Part shown: in pieces, positions 1-12,443 of the stretch
Layout of the letters: each line of letters opens with the position of its first letter
Numbering within the stretch: the stretch's first letter is position 1
From: Tetraselmis striata
Lineage: Eukaryota; Chlorophyta; Chlorodendrophyceae; Chlorodendrales; Chlorodendraceae
Reading direction: 5' to 3'
Assembly (NCBI GenBank): GCA_006384855.1
Contig: VCJN01001034.1
Location: 16,630 to 80,629, forward strand
Length of the DNA: 64,000 nucleotides
Translations under genes and position numbers: made by a program
Notes under the pieces: model-generated
Seen by the model: only the letters and a program-made list of their open reading frames with translations
Told to the model about the DNA's origin: nothing
Database searches by the model: none

Positions 1-552
1 AGGAATCACCTTATAACACCCGTGCTATAATCATTTTGCCCCGCTGGTCTTCTGATTTAGGGAAATCTTGGACCCCTATACTGAAAAAGTACGAACGACT
101 TCATTCCTACCCCGCGGTTACCTACCTGGTCCACACTGCCACATCTGCCATTGAGAACTTGCCAATGCCACCCACACAGTGGATAGTTGACGTATACCTC
201 GCAGATAGCACTGTCGAGGAACGTGAGGCTGCTGCGAGAAATTATGTCATGGCCACTGAGGACTACAAGGCCCCCAGCTACGAATCTCAAGGTAAGACAT
301 ACATCCCACGTGCCCGGGTCAAGTCGCACCAACCCCGCTTTAAAACAGAAAAGGCCTTTACAACGTCTATGAACGACAACAATCTGCTATTACGCAAACC
401 GACCCTAACTGAACACCATGCTTTACTGCTTTACCCTGCTGCCCGCTACTATGATGCTCAATAAGCGGCGCTACCCTTTGCTTTATTGATAACGGTATGT
501 CCGCCTAAACAAATTACCCACTCAACCTCTAAATAATAAAATACGGATCGTC

Positions 553-717
553 ATGGCTGATGACCGCCTGTCTCTCACGGCTAAATCATGCACCCTCAAG
601 TTGAACATAAACGGTTATACGGCTACAGTTGAATTTATCATAACTACATTACAGAACTCGTTCAACTGTGTACTGGGCATGTCCTTCCTAAAAACGCACA
701 ACCCCGATATTGATTAA
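553..717 (+). pseudogene. Retropepsin C-terminal fragment of the Gypsy element
   Basis: The reading frame contains FNCVLGMSFLKTHNPDID followed by a stop where the family usually has W. This is the Gypsy protease C-terminal signature (LGM-x2-L-x3-NP-x-IDW). The catalytic DTGA part is not visible upstream. A short RT fragment follows after a frameshift. Confidence 0.65.
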
Positions 718-921
718 CCAACCGGTAAATTAACTTCTCCCGATGGCAGTGAAATAATCTGCCCTGCTCAGTCCCGCGAATCTAACCTCGATATCGTTCA
801 CGCTCATGCTATGGCTCATGAGATAAAACGAAGAGATCCGAATACTGTATTTTTTCTGCGCAAGCAATCCTAAAAGAATATGACGCTACTAGCACTGCCC
901 TTTGGCCTCACAAACGGCGTT

Positions 922-1110
922 CCTGGGCTCTTGCAATTTCACCGCCGATACATACACAAATACTCTCACTTAGCTGCACCCCTTTACGACATTACTCGCA
1001 AAAAAGAAAAATCTCGAATGGGGGTACGTCAACACACTGCGTTTAATGCACTGAAACACGCGCTCTGCTCTGCCCCTGTACTGATGAGTCCTAAGACCGG
1101 TCCTGACGCG
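922..1110 (+). pseudogene. Reverse transcriptase thumb/connection fragment
   Basis: The translation includes RRYIHKYSHLAAPLYDITRK and then an F-x2-LK-x2-L-x2-APVL pattern. This is the segment just after the palm domain of Gypsy reverse transcriptases (Y-R-x-FI-x2-Y-S-x2-A-x-PL). The palm with YVDD is absent: the sequence jumps from protease to this point, so an internal deletion has removed most of RT. Confidence 0.7.
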
Positions 1111-1210
1111 AAATTCGTCATATCCAAAATACGCCCTATCCCGCCGACCTAATCTTAAACATGATGTCCTCGCCGCTGAGGAAAGATTACTTGACTTCGA
1201 ACTAGAGGAT

Positions 1211-2060
1211 ATGCATGATTTTCTCTCGTCTATGTGTCACCTGCAAGTTGACTCCTCACTGCTTAACCGTATTCGCCACGGCTATAGCATTGATGCAAAT
1301 TATTCAGGCCCCCGTATACCTGTCGATGTCAACTTTGACTCTACCAATAACCTTTATTGGATGGCTGATAAAATCTGCATACCTGCTGCCGATAAACAAC
1401 TCATGCACTCTATAATACACGAATATCATGATACTGCTGGACACCCGGACGCCCGACACACTTTACTCCATATTTCAGAAAAACGTTCTGGTGGCCACGC
1501 ATGAACAAAGGTATAAAACAATACTGCAAACATTGCTCCACATGTCAACGCATTAAGGCTTCTACCCAAAAACCACCCGATATATTATTTCCGTTACCAA
1601 AAGCCTCTCGACCTTTGGAGATTATTTCAATGGATTTTATAACATGCCTCCCTTTGCAAGACGGCTACGATGCTACTGCAACATTTGTCTGCACCTTTTC
1701 TAAACAAGTCCACTTTATTCCCTGCAACATGTCTATTGACGCTCCCCAATTGGCCAAACTATTTCTAATATACCGTCATCACGGCCTGTGCCGCACTATC
1801 ATTTCCGACCGCGATCCCCGTTTTACCTCCGCATTTTGGAAATCATTATTCCGCTCTCTCAAAGCAAAGTTAAACATATCATCTTCATACCACCCTGAAA
1901 CTGATGGCCAAACTGAACGTACCCACCACACTGTTGAACAAATACTTTGCGCTTTTGTGCATAAAAATCATGATGACTGGTTGAATGCCCTATCTCTTGC
2001 TGAATTCTCATATAATTACTCACCCACTCCGCCACAAATCACACTCCCTTTGAAGCCGTG
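1211..2060 (+). pseudogene. Gypsy integrase (HHCC zinc domain and DDE core)
   Basis: The zinc-binding part shows H-x3-H (IIHEYHDTAGHP) and C-x2-C (CKHCSTC). The catalytic core shows the first D in ISMDFITCLP, the second in IISDRDPRF, and the E region in HPETDGQTERTHH. All three acidic residues are present. The zinc domain and core lie in two frames that meet near 1500, so a frameshift separates them, and a further shift near 2060 cuts off the C-terminal part. Confidence 0.88.
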
Positions 2061-2208
2061 TACGGCCTAAATCCGTTAACCCCTGCCAGTCTCTTGCACC
2101 AAACCCCGAATACTAACCACCCACACCTTGACCTCTTACATACTATACATAATACTCATGCCCTTATAACCGAACACCTGAAATTAGCCGACGAATACCA
2201 AAAAGCTT

Positions 2209-2763
2209 ATGCAAACAACCGTACCCGACCAGAAGATTTTTTTGAGGGTGATAAGGTGTGGTTGTCCACTGAACACCTCCTATTACGAAATCAACCAACT
2301 AAACAAATTCCGTCAACATTTTATTGGCCCTTATCCCATTGTTCGTAAAATTCCACCTCAAGCTTACCACCTACGTTTACCCCCCACAATGGAATGCCAC
2401 CCTGTGTTTCACATTTCCCGCCTTCGTCGCTGTCACTCCCCTGATGTCCCACCCGACACTGTCCCTGGTCGAACTGCTCTGCCAGCAGACGAATTTATCA
2501 TAGATCAAATCCTCAACCACCGTATCGAATATAACAACGATAAGCTTGACTACTCCCGCGGCCCTGCGCTTCTGTTCCTAGTCCGTTGGCAAAGCTATGA
2601 CGGATCCCATGACTCATGGGAAACATATCAAAATCTTCGTCGTGTTGATATGCTACACCTATATGCAGACAAATCTCAGCCCCTGCGTGACTTATTCCAC
2701 ACACCACACTACCGCAACTTGCATTCCAAATATCCGGCTCGCTTCCCCTTGAAAATACCGTAG
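2209..2763 (+). pseudogene. Integrase C-terminal region with chromodomain
   Basis: This frame has the GPYPIV and HPVFHISRLRR signatures that follow the Gypsy integrase core. They are followed by a chromodomain: an aromatic/hydrophobic start (LFLVRWQSYDGSHDSWE) and a helix ending near LHLYADKS. Chromodomains in this place help direct integration to marked chromatin in known chromoviruses. The frame is open to its stop at 2761-2763, right before the polypurine tract. Confidence 0.85.
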
Positions 2764-2792
2764 CTATTTTTCTCCGTAGTGGGGGGAAGTAA

Positions 2793-3214
2793 TGTTAGGA
2801 CTACACCTAACCCTGCACTATACCCACATAACCACTTATCTCATATTATTATCATTTCCTATGTCATATCACTACCTGCCGTACTTGTGTAACTCGTACG
2901 GTAACATGTACGTATACCATTTATCACTATCAATCCCAATCACCGATGCTACTACTAACAGTCCCCAATGCTGCTACAGACATTCCCTGATATTGCTGCT
3001 GACATTCCCCGATGCTGCTACTGACATTCCCCGATGCTATATTTCCGCAATGCCCAAGGCTGACCGCTGAACTGCTCTGCGGCTGCTCTGCCTCTGTGCT
3101 GCTGACTGCCGATAAATAGCTGAGCCAGCTGATGATCCTGTAACATTCGATACTGTTTCCTCACAACCTTTGCCTCCTCGCCTCTAATTGCATTAGAGCA
3201 TTAGTGTACCTCAC
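2793..3214 (+). repeat. 3' LTR of the Gypsy element
   Basis: The LTR begins TGTTAGGAC directly after a polypurine tract at about 2779-2790 and is taken to end near CTCACA at 3214, giving about 422 bp. It contains two or three tandem copies of a GACATTCCCCGATGCTGCTA-like unit (2970-3040). The 5' LTR is not in the window, so the end is set only by the TG..CA rule. Confidence 0.55.
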
Positions 3215-6200
3215 ATTCTGGGCCAACTAGGGGGATCCTAAGCTGGCCCAGAAGCGGTCATGGACCGGGGGTTGCATGCTAGGGTCTAAGCTAGCACCCC
3301 CCCCCCCCCCCCCCCAAAGGGGGTGGGGATGTGTTGAAATTAGAGCCCGTTCTCGCTACATGTACGTCGTGGGTACAGCGGTGTAACGGCGATATAATAT
3401 TTACCACGACGGCGCGGCAGAGTACCACCCTGGGTACATGCACTGTACGTTATTTACAACCCCGACACGGTGGAGCCCTCGTCTGGCGGCACGAGGATGC
3501 GAACCTTTCGTGTTCGCCGACTGATATAACCAACCGCCCTCTTGACAGAGAACGTCTTAGATTCGTACACGCAAGGTTGTCGGGCACGGAGATGGGGCTT
3601 GTGAAGAGCAGCCTGTGGAGTTTTGAGAGACGATGACGGCGGTGGGATAGACGGTTTAACGTCGAAAGCTCTGCAAATGAACTACCGTAATTAAGGACCG
3701 TGGGCGGGCGGGCGGGTGGGTGAATTATAGTACTTAGTAGTACATGCCAGTAGATAAGCGCTTTAGTCATGCACCTATAGGCCCGATCCGCTGCACTATA
3801 CGGGTACCCGTACGGCAATAAAGCTCAGCGCCGAAAAATCGTCGCTTCGCTGGATGAAAGATGTATACATACTGCTCCTTGGTGGTAGGTTGCGGTGAGC
3901 GCAAGCGCCGCGGTGTTGTTGAGTTTGCTCATCTCTGGGTTAGAAAGGTGCAGTCCCCGGCTACCTCGGGGTCTAACATGTATTTGACAGTCTTGGAGTC
4001 GTGCGTAGACCCCCCCCCCCCCCCCCCCCACACACACACACGTGGTATGTGTCAGAAATGCTACGTATTTTCGTGCACCAATCAAAAACGCCCATATTCG
4101 TTTCGTAAGTAAGAAATAACAAATGGAGTAATGGAATAGAATAGCGGGATAGAATACAACAGAAACGCTAGAAGGGTGGCAAATTCAAGACGGCCGTGCC
4201 CCACCATTGAGAATTATGCGCCACATACACGCTAGTAATATAATAGGGTGGTGTTGTTTGCACCCAACGGGTAGCGACTACAGTCTTATTTATGCCTGTA
4301 GCGACTTTTACATTTCTCTAAGTCCGGGCAGGTCCAGGCCTTCCAGAAATGGACAAGCCGCACCACCGCCTGGCAAAACACACAAGTGCCCGAGCCCAAC
4401 TGGGGGGGGATTTGCGCCTGGGCGAGGATGGGCGCAGCCACTAGAGTCATTGTCAAGGCGGTCTTGTGGCAATGGCTGGCGATGTCCCCAGGCGACGGGC
4501 ATCCATACGTTGTCCAGGTACGTCAGGACAGGGGGCATTGGTGGGCTCTGCTGTGGCGCTTGGCCTCGGCAGGTCACGACGCGGGTGTGGGTAGACGCTG
4601 GGCTGCAAGCGCGGCAGACTCCCGGGCGCGTTGGCCAGTACCAGCACCAGCGCCACCTAGACGATTGCCGTAGCGCCTGCGCCCGACAACAGTGCCCATC
4701 CGGACCGCTGGAGGGGTATCTTGGGTAGCGCGCCGTAGCTGATGCGGGCGAGGCACCGTACGGCAAGACCTGTGGCGGAACTGAAACGGGTAGTCGGTGG
4801 CGCGAAAATGGTCACGCCTTAGCTAGCCAGTCGCGGCCAGCGTAGTAGACCGTTTGCGCGGCTGCAGGCAACTGCAGATAGCACCGGCGCAGGGGCCCAG
4901 GCTATCGGCATGAGACTGTGCATATACATTGCTGGCACATGCGGGGCGAGAGGAGGTTCATGTCTTGGTTACCGATAGCGCGGCATCGGACCGCGGGCGG
5001 GTGGGCGGTCATCAAAATGGTTATGCCCGCATGTCAACCTGCACTGCCCATCAGGAGCACCCTTTCCAGGCCGATGGGATGGACGCAGGATGCCGGCCCG
5101 CTAGGGATATGGTGGTCTCCAGAAGTGGGCCTGGACATATTTTGGAGGTGACCACAACTAAGGCTGTGCTCATTAGGCGCAAAAAACAGTTCCCGATAAA
5201 ATATATGATTTCAAGTACTATATGTATATGGTACCACTTCCGCTAAATACTGATAATGAATACACTAATGAATACGACTGCCGGTACTGATGCAATGTCT
5301 ATAAGGAGTATGGATTAATCATTACTATCATATACCGATATCACACCACCAATATATATACCACAAGCGTACCACAAGTGTACCTGGTGTACCCACATTC
5401 ACATAGATACAATACATTGTAACCAAAAATGGAAATTTCCCTGCTACTACAACAACAACAACAACTTCTACTATTAGTATTATCATTGTTTGAAACAATA
5501 TTAGAATATCATATTATCATTATAACCCGACCCTGCCGCGGCGTCAGGATTATATTTGAGTACATTGTAGCAGTGCTTGCAGGGCAAGATGTTATTATTT
5601 GCAACTTGTCTCGTCGTATTAATAATATGTTCCGCCCCCGGAACAGGACTGGCACCAGTGAAAGGACAGAACTTAAATCACAAAAGTAGGTAAGTCAGTA
5701 CCATGTGGCACCGTATGCAATCTGTAGTTGCTTATATGATATAGTGCTTGATATTGTCGCCTGCACGCTGTGGTCACTAAACACGAAAGAGTGACAAGCC
5801 CAAATCACCAGGATGCTATCATATTAAAAATGAAACATGCCAATGCAATCCCCGTTTTGGGCAACCATCAATGAGACTCACCCGTTCTGCCGATATAAAA
5901 GCGCTGATCTTTGTTATCTCAAACCCATCCGACCACCTCTCACAAGTGTGCTGAGACAGTAAGGGCACACTCCTGCAGGGCCAAACGTTCCACCTAATCA
6001 CTACCCACATGGATTACTGCGCCCTTGGGCGGCATCTCGGTCACAGCAGGCTATGAATCATGTCAATAACACGTTTCGTAGCAGCAGTATACCGCCGCAA
6101 TAGGCCACGGAGCAATGGCTTTCCTAGCGGGGCAGTAGACGCCGTCCGCCAGATTCCTCAACCACTTTCTTTAAATTGCTGATAATTTCTAACAGCATGT

Positions 6201-6349
6201 ATAGGCAGTCGCATAGGACACCACCACTACAGCATACGACACCACCATCGCCGAGACCGGTCAATGCAATGACAGCGAGAACGATGTTCTGCAGTGGCTG
6301 CACCTGAATTTCTGAAATACTCGTCGCAGGGCCGATGGTAGGTGGCGCT
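3215..6349. other. Intergenic stretch, no supported gene
   Basis: No convincing gene is seen. The stretch contains poly-C tracts near 3297-3316 and 4010-4029, the latter followed by a CA repeat. A GC-rich block at 4320-4760 has minus-strand open frames (with LTYLDNVWMPVAWGH) that may be a decayed reverse transcriptase fragment. A short copy of a LINE 3' tail lies at 5629-5680. Confidence 0.5.
5629..5680 (-). repeat. LINE 3'-tail fragment
   Basis: The CCGCCCCCGGAACAGGACTG segment, continuing GGCACCAGTGAAA, matches the ends at 45798-45830 and 47695-47730. It is a short, probably 5'-truncated copy of the same LINE family. Confidence 0.45.
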
Positions 6350-7733
6350 TCAGTTCCACTCAAGCGCTGCCCGCTGCGCCCAGTACTCCTCTGGCGGCTG
6401 CACCATCTCGGCGCACAGCCCATCCACCACCATGGGATCCAGGCGCGCCGCCAGGTCTATCGCCGCCGCATTGGCGGCCATCATGCTCGGCGTACTCGCG
6501 CCCGACAATACCACCGGCCGAAACGGTTGCGCCATCACGCAGGCCAGCGACAGCGCATCCACGCTGGTGGATGCTGTCAGAGCGGCCCGGCTCAGCGTTG
6601 CCAGCCTGCTGGCCAATTCCGGGCTCTTGTTGCGGGGCGTAAGGCGCCCATTGGCCATCGCCTCCTTGATAAGCACACTCATCCCTGCATCGTGGGCCGC
6701 CTTGAGTGCGGGCCCCACGCTTTGCTCCAGCAAGTTCCACGTCGCCTAGGAGCAAAGACACATACCAACGAAATAAACACAGCAATTCCTTCATACATGC
6801 CACATCGTAACAATATCTTTGCCCCTCCGCCATGAAACCTCAGTGATGAACGAGCCATTCCGAATCCCGGGCATCGCTGGCAAGGGGTGAAAGGCAAAGG
6901 CGTAGTGTTTACATACCTGCACGCAATCAAAGAGCAGCTGCCCGTCGGACGTCTTCACCTGCATGGCTTTCGCCAGCGTGGCGGCTTGTCCGGTGCCCGA
7001 CAGCGTGAGGCCCACACGCCAGCCGCGCTCGTGCTTCAGCCTCTCCAGCTCAGCCAACACCTCGGCGTTTTCCAGGACTCCCGAGTCGAGCGTGGCGGAG
7101 TGGATCTGGTACAGCGCCAGGTGCTGCCCCAGCAGGGCGGCGGACTCGTCCGCCTGGTGCTCCAGGTGCGCCAGCGTGTGTTCCTTCACCTCGTGCGGAG
7201 TCCCTCCAGTGTCCACCTGCCAGTCCGCAGTGTAGCGATACCCCCACTTGCTACCTACCACGACCGCAGACGGCTCCAGCGCCCGCGCCTCAAGCCACGA
7301 GGCAAGGAACTGCTCCGACATCCCGTAGCTGCGCGCAGCGTCGAAGTAACGCACTCCAGCATCGAACGCGGCATCCTGCACGAAGCCAAGTGGGCAGCTT
7401 AACGTCGATATCTTAACCTGGGCAGTGGCCGCTGGACGGCTGCTTTGCCAGATCCCGGCGCGCGCACAGGTGGGAACATACCAGCACCTCCCAGCACTGC
7501 GTCCGCATATCGTCCACAGTTTTTGCCGGCAGATCCGAGTCGTGCCCCAGATTGATGTAACCTAGGTGCGAATAAGATCAAATGCCGTCAGCGCCGCAGC
7601 CGATAGATGCCAGCACCTGTCTGCGATAAGCCACCTCGCTGCCGTGCTCACCTGGCCGGCCCAGCGCCGCCAAGCCTAGGCCCAGCGGAGGGACCTTGCG
7701 CCCGATGAACACAGCTTCCGACGCGGTGGCCAT
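6350..7733 (-). CDS. Aldo/keto reductase family oxidoreductase, four exons
   Basis: An NAD(P)H-dependent aldo/keto reductase, probably acting on small aldoses or aldehydes. Exons on the minus strand are 7652-7733, 7482-7561, 6917-7375 and 6350-6745; phases agree and the product is 338 residues, usual for the family. Exon 1 has PPLGLGLAALGRPG and exon 2 YINLGHDSD. Exon 3 holds the catalytic D and Y (YFDAARSYG), the lysine (VVVGSKWGY) and the histidine (LYQIHSATLDSG), so the full AKR tetrad is visible. Exon 4 starts ATWNLLEQS and ends with the C-terminal helix region. The pattern is closest to D-threo-aldose 1-dehydrogenase or pyridoxal-dehydrogenase-like AKRs; the substrate cannot be told. The start ATG at 7733 is the first before the conserved barrel; a targeting peptide further upstream is possible, and a poly-G tract lies at 7889-7917. 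Confidence 0.87.
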
Positions 7734-7888
7734 CACGTTAGTACCGCCCTGGTGCGCGTTGAAGCGGCGGCCCCGGGGGCGATCCGCGCGGTGAGGGAGC
7801 GTGATCCGCGGCTGGAACACCGTGTGCAATGACAATCGCATGACGGAGCAAACGAGGCTGGTCTGCTCTGCTACTGGACTGGGGAAGG

Positions 7889-7917
7889 TGGGGGGGGGGG
7901 GGGGGGGGGGGGGGGGG
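7889..7917 (+). repeat. Poly-G tract
   Basis: A run of about 29 G just upstream of the aldo/keto reductase start (a C tract on the gene's sense strand). It is one of many such tracts in the window. Confidence 0.9.
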
Positions 7918-7919
7918 AT

Positions 7920-9114
7920 ATCCTGCTGTGGGGATGAAGTATTCCGGGCACTGGTCGTCAGTGTACCAGGTCCGGACTCGGCGCCGAGGCAACGACGCGC
8001 GCAAAGGCGCAATGCGCATGTACAGGTATGCGGCGATGCGGCTATTGGCGCTCCGTCATCCGGTGGCCTGAGTTGTCGCGCAAATATGCTGGTATAAATC
8101 CTTTTACAGGTAGTCGCTAATGACTGCTCATATGGTCGTACGAGGTACCCTGTAAGGACTATCAGTTTACTTACCAGCGACTGTATACTCTCTCGTCACT
8201 AGCCATAAAATCCCGGCCAGCTCATGTAACTTAATTTATATAATCCCGCGGTAAAAAGGATCAGAGCGCCTGTAGCGCTTCATCTTCGGTTAGTTTTGAA
8301 ATTATTACTAATTTCGATATAAATAAATGAAATATCTATTCTATCCAGATACTGGATAAATAAATTGAAAGCATCTGGGCATATTTCCAGATGATTGGTG
8401 GATTACATCCAATCAGTTTTTCGGAGTTGCAGCCATAGTGTGTTGACAACTCCAACCCCTCTCATGCAAGTCACGCAACCATCGATACTATCTTTAGAGC
8501 CGTGCTGCTTCATGACCTAGTAGCACATTGTTCTACTTCAGAATATATCCCCACAAAATATGCCTAATTTTACTTGCATGCACATGGATGCATATGTGTA
8601 TGACACTGTCCATGCCCTCTACACGGAGGGCATGTCGATACTCAAGCGCCCCCATCCGCGCCATCATTGCCTTGGATACTGTCATGAATGATGCAGCATA
8701 CGCCATGGCAGTGTTGCCGGTCGCCACAGGATGGAGGTGACCACGTGAGATGATGACGGGGGGCAGTGCAGTTGTTTGGTTGATGAATTTCGGAATGGTG
8801 TCATATAAAAGTAGGATTACTTTGCGTATTAGCAGCGCATAGTCCATTTAGACACAGCAGCCTGATAGAGCTGTTACACAATCAAGCACAGCAATGCGGG
8901 CTGTATGAGCGCAAACCTATGTTGTGCATACACCCCAATTTCAGGAAGCTGGTGGCTATCGTATGCCAATTAATCAACATCTTCATACAACGACAGGCGG
9001 AGAAAAACATCTCGTTATAGGCTGTGGGTGTGTGTCGTGTCGTGTGTATTTGTGTGTGTTTGTGTGTGTGTGGGGGGGGGGGGGGGGAATTGATATTTAC
9101 CAGCCCCGCCCCTC
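7920..9114. other. Intergenic stretch, no supported gene
   Basis: The open frames here are short and show no recognisable motif. A GT-rich stretch ends in a poly-G tract at about 9071-9087, just past the 3' end of the next gene. Confidence 0.5.
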
Positions 9115-9987
9115 TTAGGTGGCATTCGCATCAAGTACATCATCAAGTGTTTTGCTCCCGACGATAGACTTGACGAGACCCTTGAAGCGGGACATGCTCT
9201 GCTGCTCTATCTTTTCGTCATAACTGAGGAAGGGAGCCTTGTCCTGCACAAAGTTGCAAATTCGCTGCCGCAGCTGCCGCTTCTTGCGCACCGCGTTTGT
9301 GTCGTCTAGCTTGGCCACATCCTCCGCCAATTTGGTAGCGCAGAGTTGCTCTGCAATTGTCTTGTGGCGCTCAATCTCCTCGGCTGTCAGGCGGCTCTGT
9401 GTACGTGCGCTTGCCGACTCAACACGCTCCGTGAGACTGTTTGCGGCTTGGTTCCAGGCATTTGCCGCTCGCACTCGCATGCAATATTTTGCCTCCTTCC
9501 GCTGCGCCCACTCCCGCATCTGTTGCTTAGACAGGTGGCCCTGGATGGTGGCGCCCGCACGGTTCAGCTTCGCCTCCAGCGGCTGATTGCAAGCATCAAC
9601 ATGAAACAACAGTCAGGCATCCTTCCCAATCCGCAGATCGCCATCCCCATGCAGCATGCCCAAATGCACTTTCATATGTGATTGCGGCATACTATACATA
9701 TGCAATACATAGGCTGTGCGCTCCCATGTTCACCCGGTTGTCGGCATGCAATTTCCCACGCAACTCCTCCCGTGTCGCATCAAGACTTCTCCTAGCGGCT
9801 ACGCGCTGCGCACGGATATATCGTGACAACGTGGTTGACACCTTGGAGGTGATTGTCTGCAAGGGGGAAGGGGGAATGAGGGAGCGGGAAGCCATGACCC
9901 CCCCCCACGTGACAATAACACATTGTCCAGAGTGAGCCCAAGTATCAGCTTTGATGCGATGATCTCAGGGTATATAAACGCGCGCGC

Positions 9988-10051
<64 letters not shown>

Positions 10052-10684
10052 AGGCTACCAAATGCCATCTAACGCCGTGTGCATGCAAGATGGATGCTCT
10101 CCTGAATGTCCTGATAACGGCCATCCAAAGGTAATATGCCTTGTGGGGCATTGCTGGCATGTTAGTTGTCTTGATCTTGGCGTCTTGCTCGCGCTTGCTC
10201 CGGGCAGCCTCCCGGGCTGCCTCCACATCCTCACTCAGCGCAACGACAGTGCGCCCATGTGAGCGCGCTGCCGCAATCCTCTGCGCAATGCGGCCAGGTA
10301 CAGGTACGTGCCAGCTTACATAGTTGCAGCAAAGCTAGAAAATGGGCCAAATTCATGTCTGCCATGCAGCAAGTGGCCGAAGGATCACGAAGTCTCCTGC
10401 GCTACCTTGCGGTGCAGGCTGAGTTGCTGCTGCCGCATCTTCTCCTCCTCCTGCCGCTTTTGGCGCGTCTCCTCTTCATGGCGCCGGCGGTACTCTTGAG
10501 CAGAAGTCATCGAGGGTCCTAACTGACTGAGGACGCTGCCACCGCTGTTGACTCTTGATAGGGCGGCCTCCATGCCGGCATGTGGGGACGCGCTAGTAAA
10601 GGCGCCCATGCCTCGTTGGCTGCGTGGCACATGCATGCTCCTTTGGCTGACCACGGACACGCCCTGTTGGCTGAGCCCATCCAT
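9115..10684 (-). CDS. Coiled-coil protein, four exons, function unknown
   Basis: Minus-strand exons are 10406-10684, 10140-10280, 9734-9856 and 9115-9582, all phase 0, giving 336 residues. The N-terminus is rich in S, G and Q. The rest is highly charged and predicted helical: an EEETRQKRQEEEKMRQQQ segment, a second in exon 2 (EDVEAAREAARSKREQDAK), and long helices in the last exon (LTAEEIERHKTIAEQL). The tail is FKGLVKSIVGSKTLDDVLDA. I do not recognise the family; such proteins are frequent among axonemal and basal-body components, but nothing here proves that. Exon 2 to exon 3 needs a GC donor (AAG|GCATAT) to stay in phase, the least certain junction. The intron holds a 60-bp GA repeat. Confidence 0.6.
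9990..10050. repeat. (GA)n microsatellite
   Basis: About 30 GA dinucleotides without interruption, preceded by a CG alternation (cgcgcgcg). It lies inside an intron of the coiled-coil gene, where the sense strand is polypyrimidine (TC). Confidence 0.95.
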
Positions 10685-10710
10685 GCTTCGTCGTCAGGGC
10701 CCCGAGCCTC

Positions 10711-11130
10711 ATGGTGTTCGTTCAGAACGGCAACCTAACCGTACGACGAACTGTCGACGTGCAAGTAACCAGCTTCGACATGGCGATTAATGGGGCGGCC
10801 GACGTGTTGGGTTGGCACGCCCACTCACCATTGTTGGTCACGTTCGAGCCGGCGGGTGAGCTTGACGCGGCCGGACCATCAAGAGTCGCGAGTCCTGAGC
10901 ACATCATGCAGCCCATGGAGGTAGAAACAGGCAGGGGCGAAGGCCAAGTAGAGGAACTGGCACTTGCCCGTGAGGGCGGCCAACTCGCGAGCACGCAGCC
11001 GCCCCGGCGGTCGCGTTTATTCGCTCGCTGGATCACGCGTTTCGCATCCAAACGTGCGAGCAATGACGGCGAGTTTCTCAGCGGGCGCACGAAGAGTAGG
11101 CGACCCCATCGTGTCAATTTTCTACCCTAG
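10711..11130 (+). CDS. Hypothetical open frame of 139 codons
   Basis: An open frame with moderate complexity (TVRRTVDVQVTSFDMAINGA near its start) and a basic C-terminus. No domain is recognised, there is no clear splice context, and the opposite strand is open as well, so it may be chance or a retroelement gag fragment. Confidence 0.18.
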   Translation: MVFVQNGNLTVRRTVDVQVTSFDMAINGAADVLGWHAHSPLLVTFEPAGELDAAGPSRVASPEHIMQPMEVETGRGEGQVEELALAREGGQLASTQPPRRSRLFARWITRFASKRASNDGEFLSGRTKSRRPHRVNFLP

Positions 11131-12443
11131 GTGCACGAGCTTCCGGGTGGGTTCCCATACGCTTATGTTGGTGTTGCGCAATAGGCCAAACTCTGAGAGG
11201 TGGCGTTCGATATAGGTGCGTTGCCAGATAGCCTCAGCCCCAGTCGAGCTAGAAACAGGAAATCGTCAAGAAAAATCAAGAAATGTCAAGAAATGTACAA
11301 GAGGACAAAGACCAGCCCATGGGAAGGCTAGCCAAGCGGTACATACTACCACAGTAATCAATAATGAAAAAGTCCTTCTCCTCATTGACGATTCCAGCGG
11401 CGTAAACCCCATCATGCATATGTCCACCTGCATCATGTATATACAGGGATATATCCTATACCCTCACTAAATCCCAACCATCATAGCACATTAGGCGCGT
11501 AGCGCGCGCCCGTGAAGGCGCGTAGCGCCGCGCCCTCTCGGCCACATCGCGTCGTCTGATATATCAGGCACGGCGCCAGTCGGCCTGAAACCTACATCAT
11601 ACTCCACCATCACACCAGCGGAATAGCGCTCCCTCTCTCCACCACGCGCATCTTCCCTCACACGCACTTACGTACAGGCGGTACGTATGGGTGCTGGCGT
11701 TCAGGTATGGGCAGTCGTCTGCTGCTGATGTGAGACTGAAAAGCAAGCAGGATTACTGATGACACCAAAATAAAACAATTACTGATGACTCCCTGATTAC
11801 TACTCCACCATCATAATGATAAAAGCAACATACATAATAGAATGGCGATGCTACTAAGGGACGGGAGGCTGCATGCCATCATACACACACCTTTACCCAG
11901 TCGTGTAGTGCCAGAACACACCAGCCCGAGTGCTTGACCCAGAAGCAGCAAACACCTGAAATGCCAACCACATCGAAAATAACCGGCAGCATGAATTTCT
12001 CAGTCGACAACGGACTGGGTGGGGAGGAGCAAGCATCCCGGAGGAACATGTCTTCCTGCTGTGCTAGCAAAGGCCGAACCTTACAGCAAATTTATAGCCT
12101 GAGCGAACAATCAGGGGCCCACACGGACAACTTGTCAAACCCCTCCTAGTACGACATAGCATCGTCGCCAGCAGGGGGCCGTGTCAATGCAATTAGGCGC
12201 GTTACAGGCGAGACAACTCGACAGAGGACTTACAGATAAATTGTGACTTGCCGCTCTGTGCTGCTCAAGGAAAGGTGCTATTAGGGACGTGCCATTGGCG
12301 GCACAGTGCTGGGGTGGGATGGGTGGGGTCAGCATGGGGGGGGGCGGGGGGGGATTGCTGCCTCCGAAGAGCGCCTAACATGGGGAAACACGGATCAGGT
12401 GAAGAGGTTGTGGAGTGGGGGGGGGGGGGGGGGGGGGGAGGGG
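11131..12443. other. Intergenic stretch, no supported gene
   Basis: No gene seen. Repeated CAAGAAA motifs at 11265-11300, a GCGCGTAGCGC-rich patch at 11492-11530 and a poly-G tract near 12417-12439 are the only notable features. Confidence 0.5.

Larger units (their letters stand above)
1..3214 (+). mobile_element. Ty3/Gypsy chromovirus remnant (gag/pol 3' part plus 3' LTR)
   Basis: The + strand carries, in canonical order but broken frames, a gag-like piece (36-464), the C-terminal half of a retropepsin (553-717), the end of reverse transcriptase (about 922-1110), the integrase zinc domain and catalytic core (1211-2060), and the post-integrase region with a chromodomain (2209-2763). A purine tract (TGGGGGGAAG) and a TG-starting LTR follow. 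Most of reverse transcriptase and all of RNase H are missing, and stops and frameshifts separate the pieces, so the copy is dead. The order protease, RT, integrase, chromodomain identifies a chromovirus. The 5' part lies outside the window or is deleted. Confidence 0.9.

Noticed and set aside
4207-4766. Overlapping open frames of 150-170 codons on both strands
   Set aside because: GC-rich block open in many frames. The hint of an RT-like LTYLDNVW segment is too weak to call a gene.
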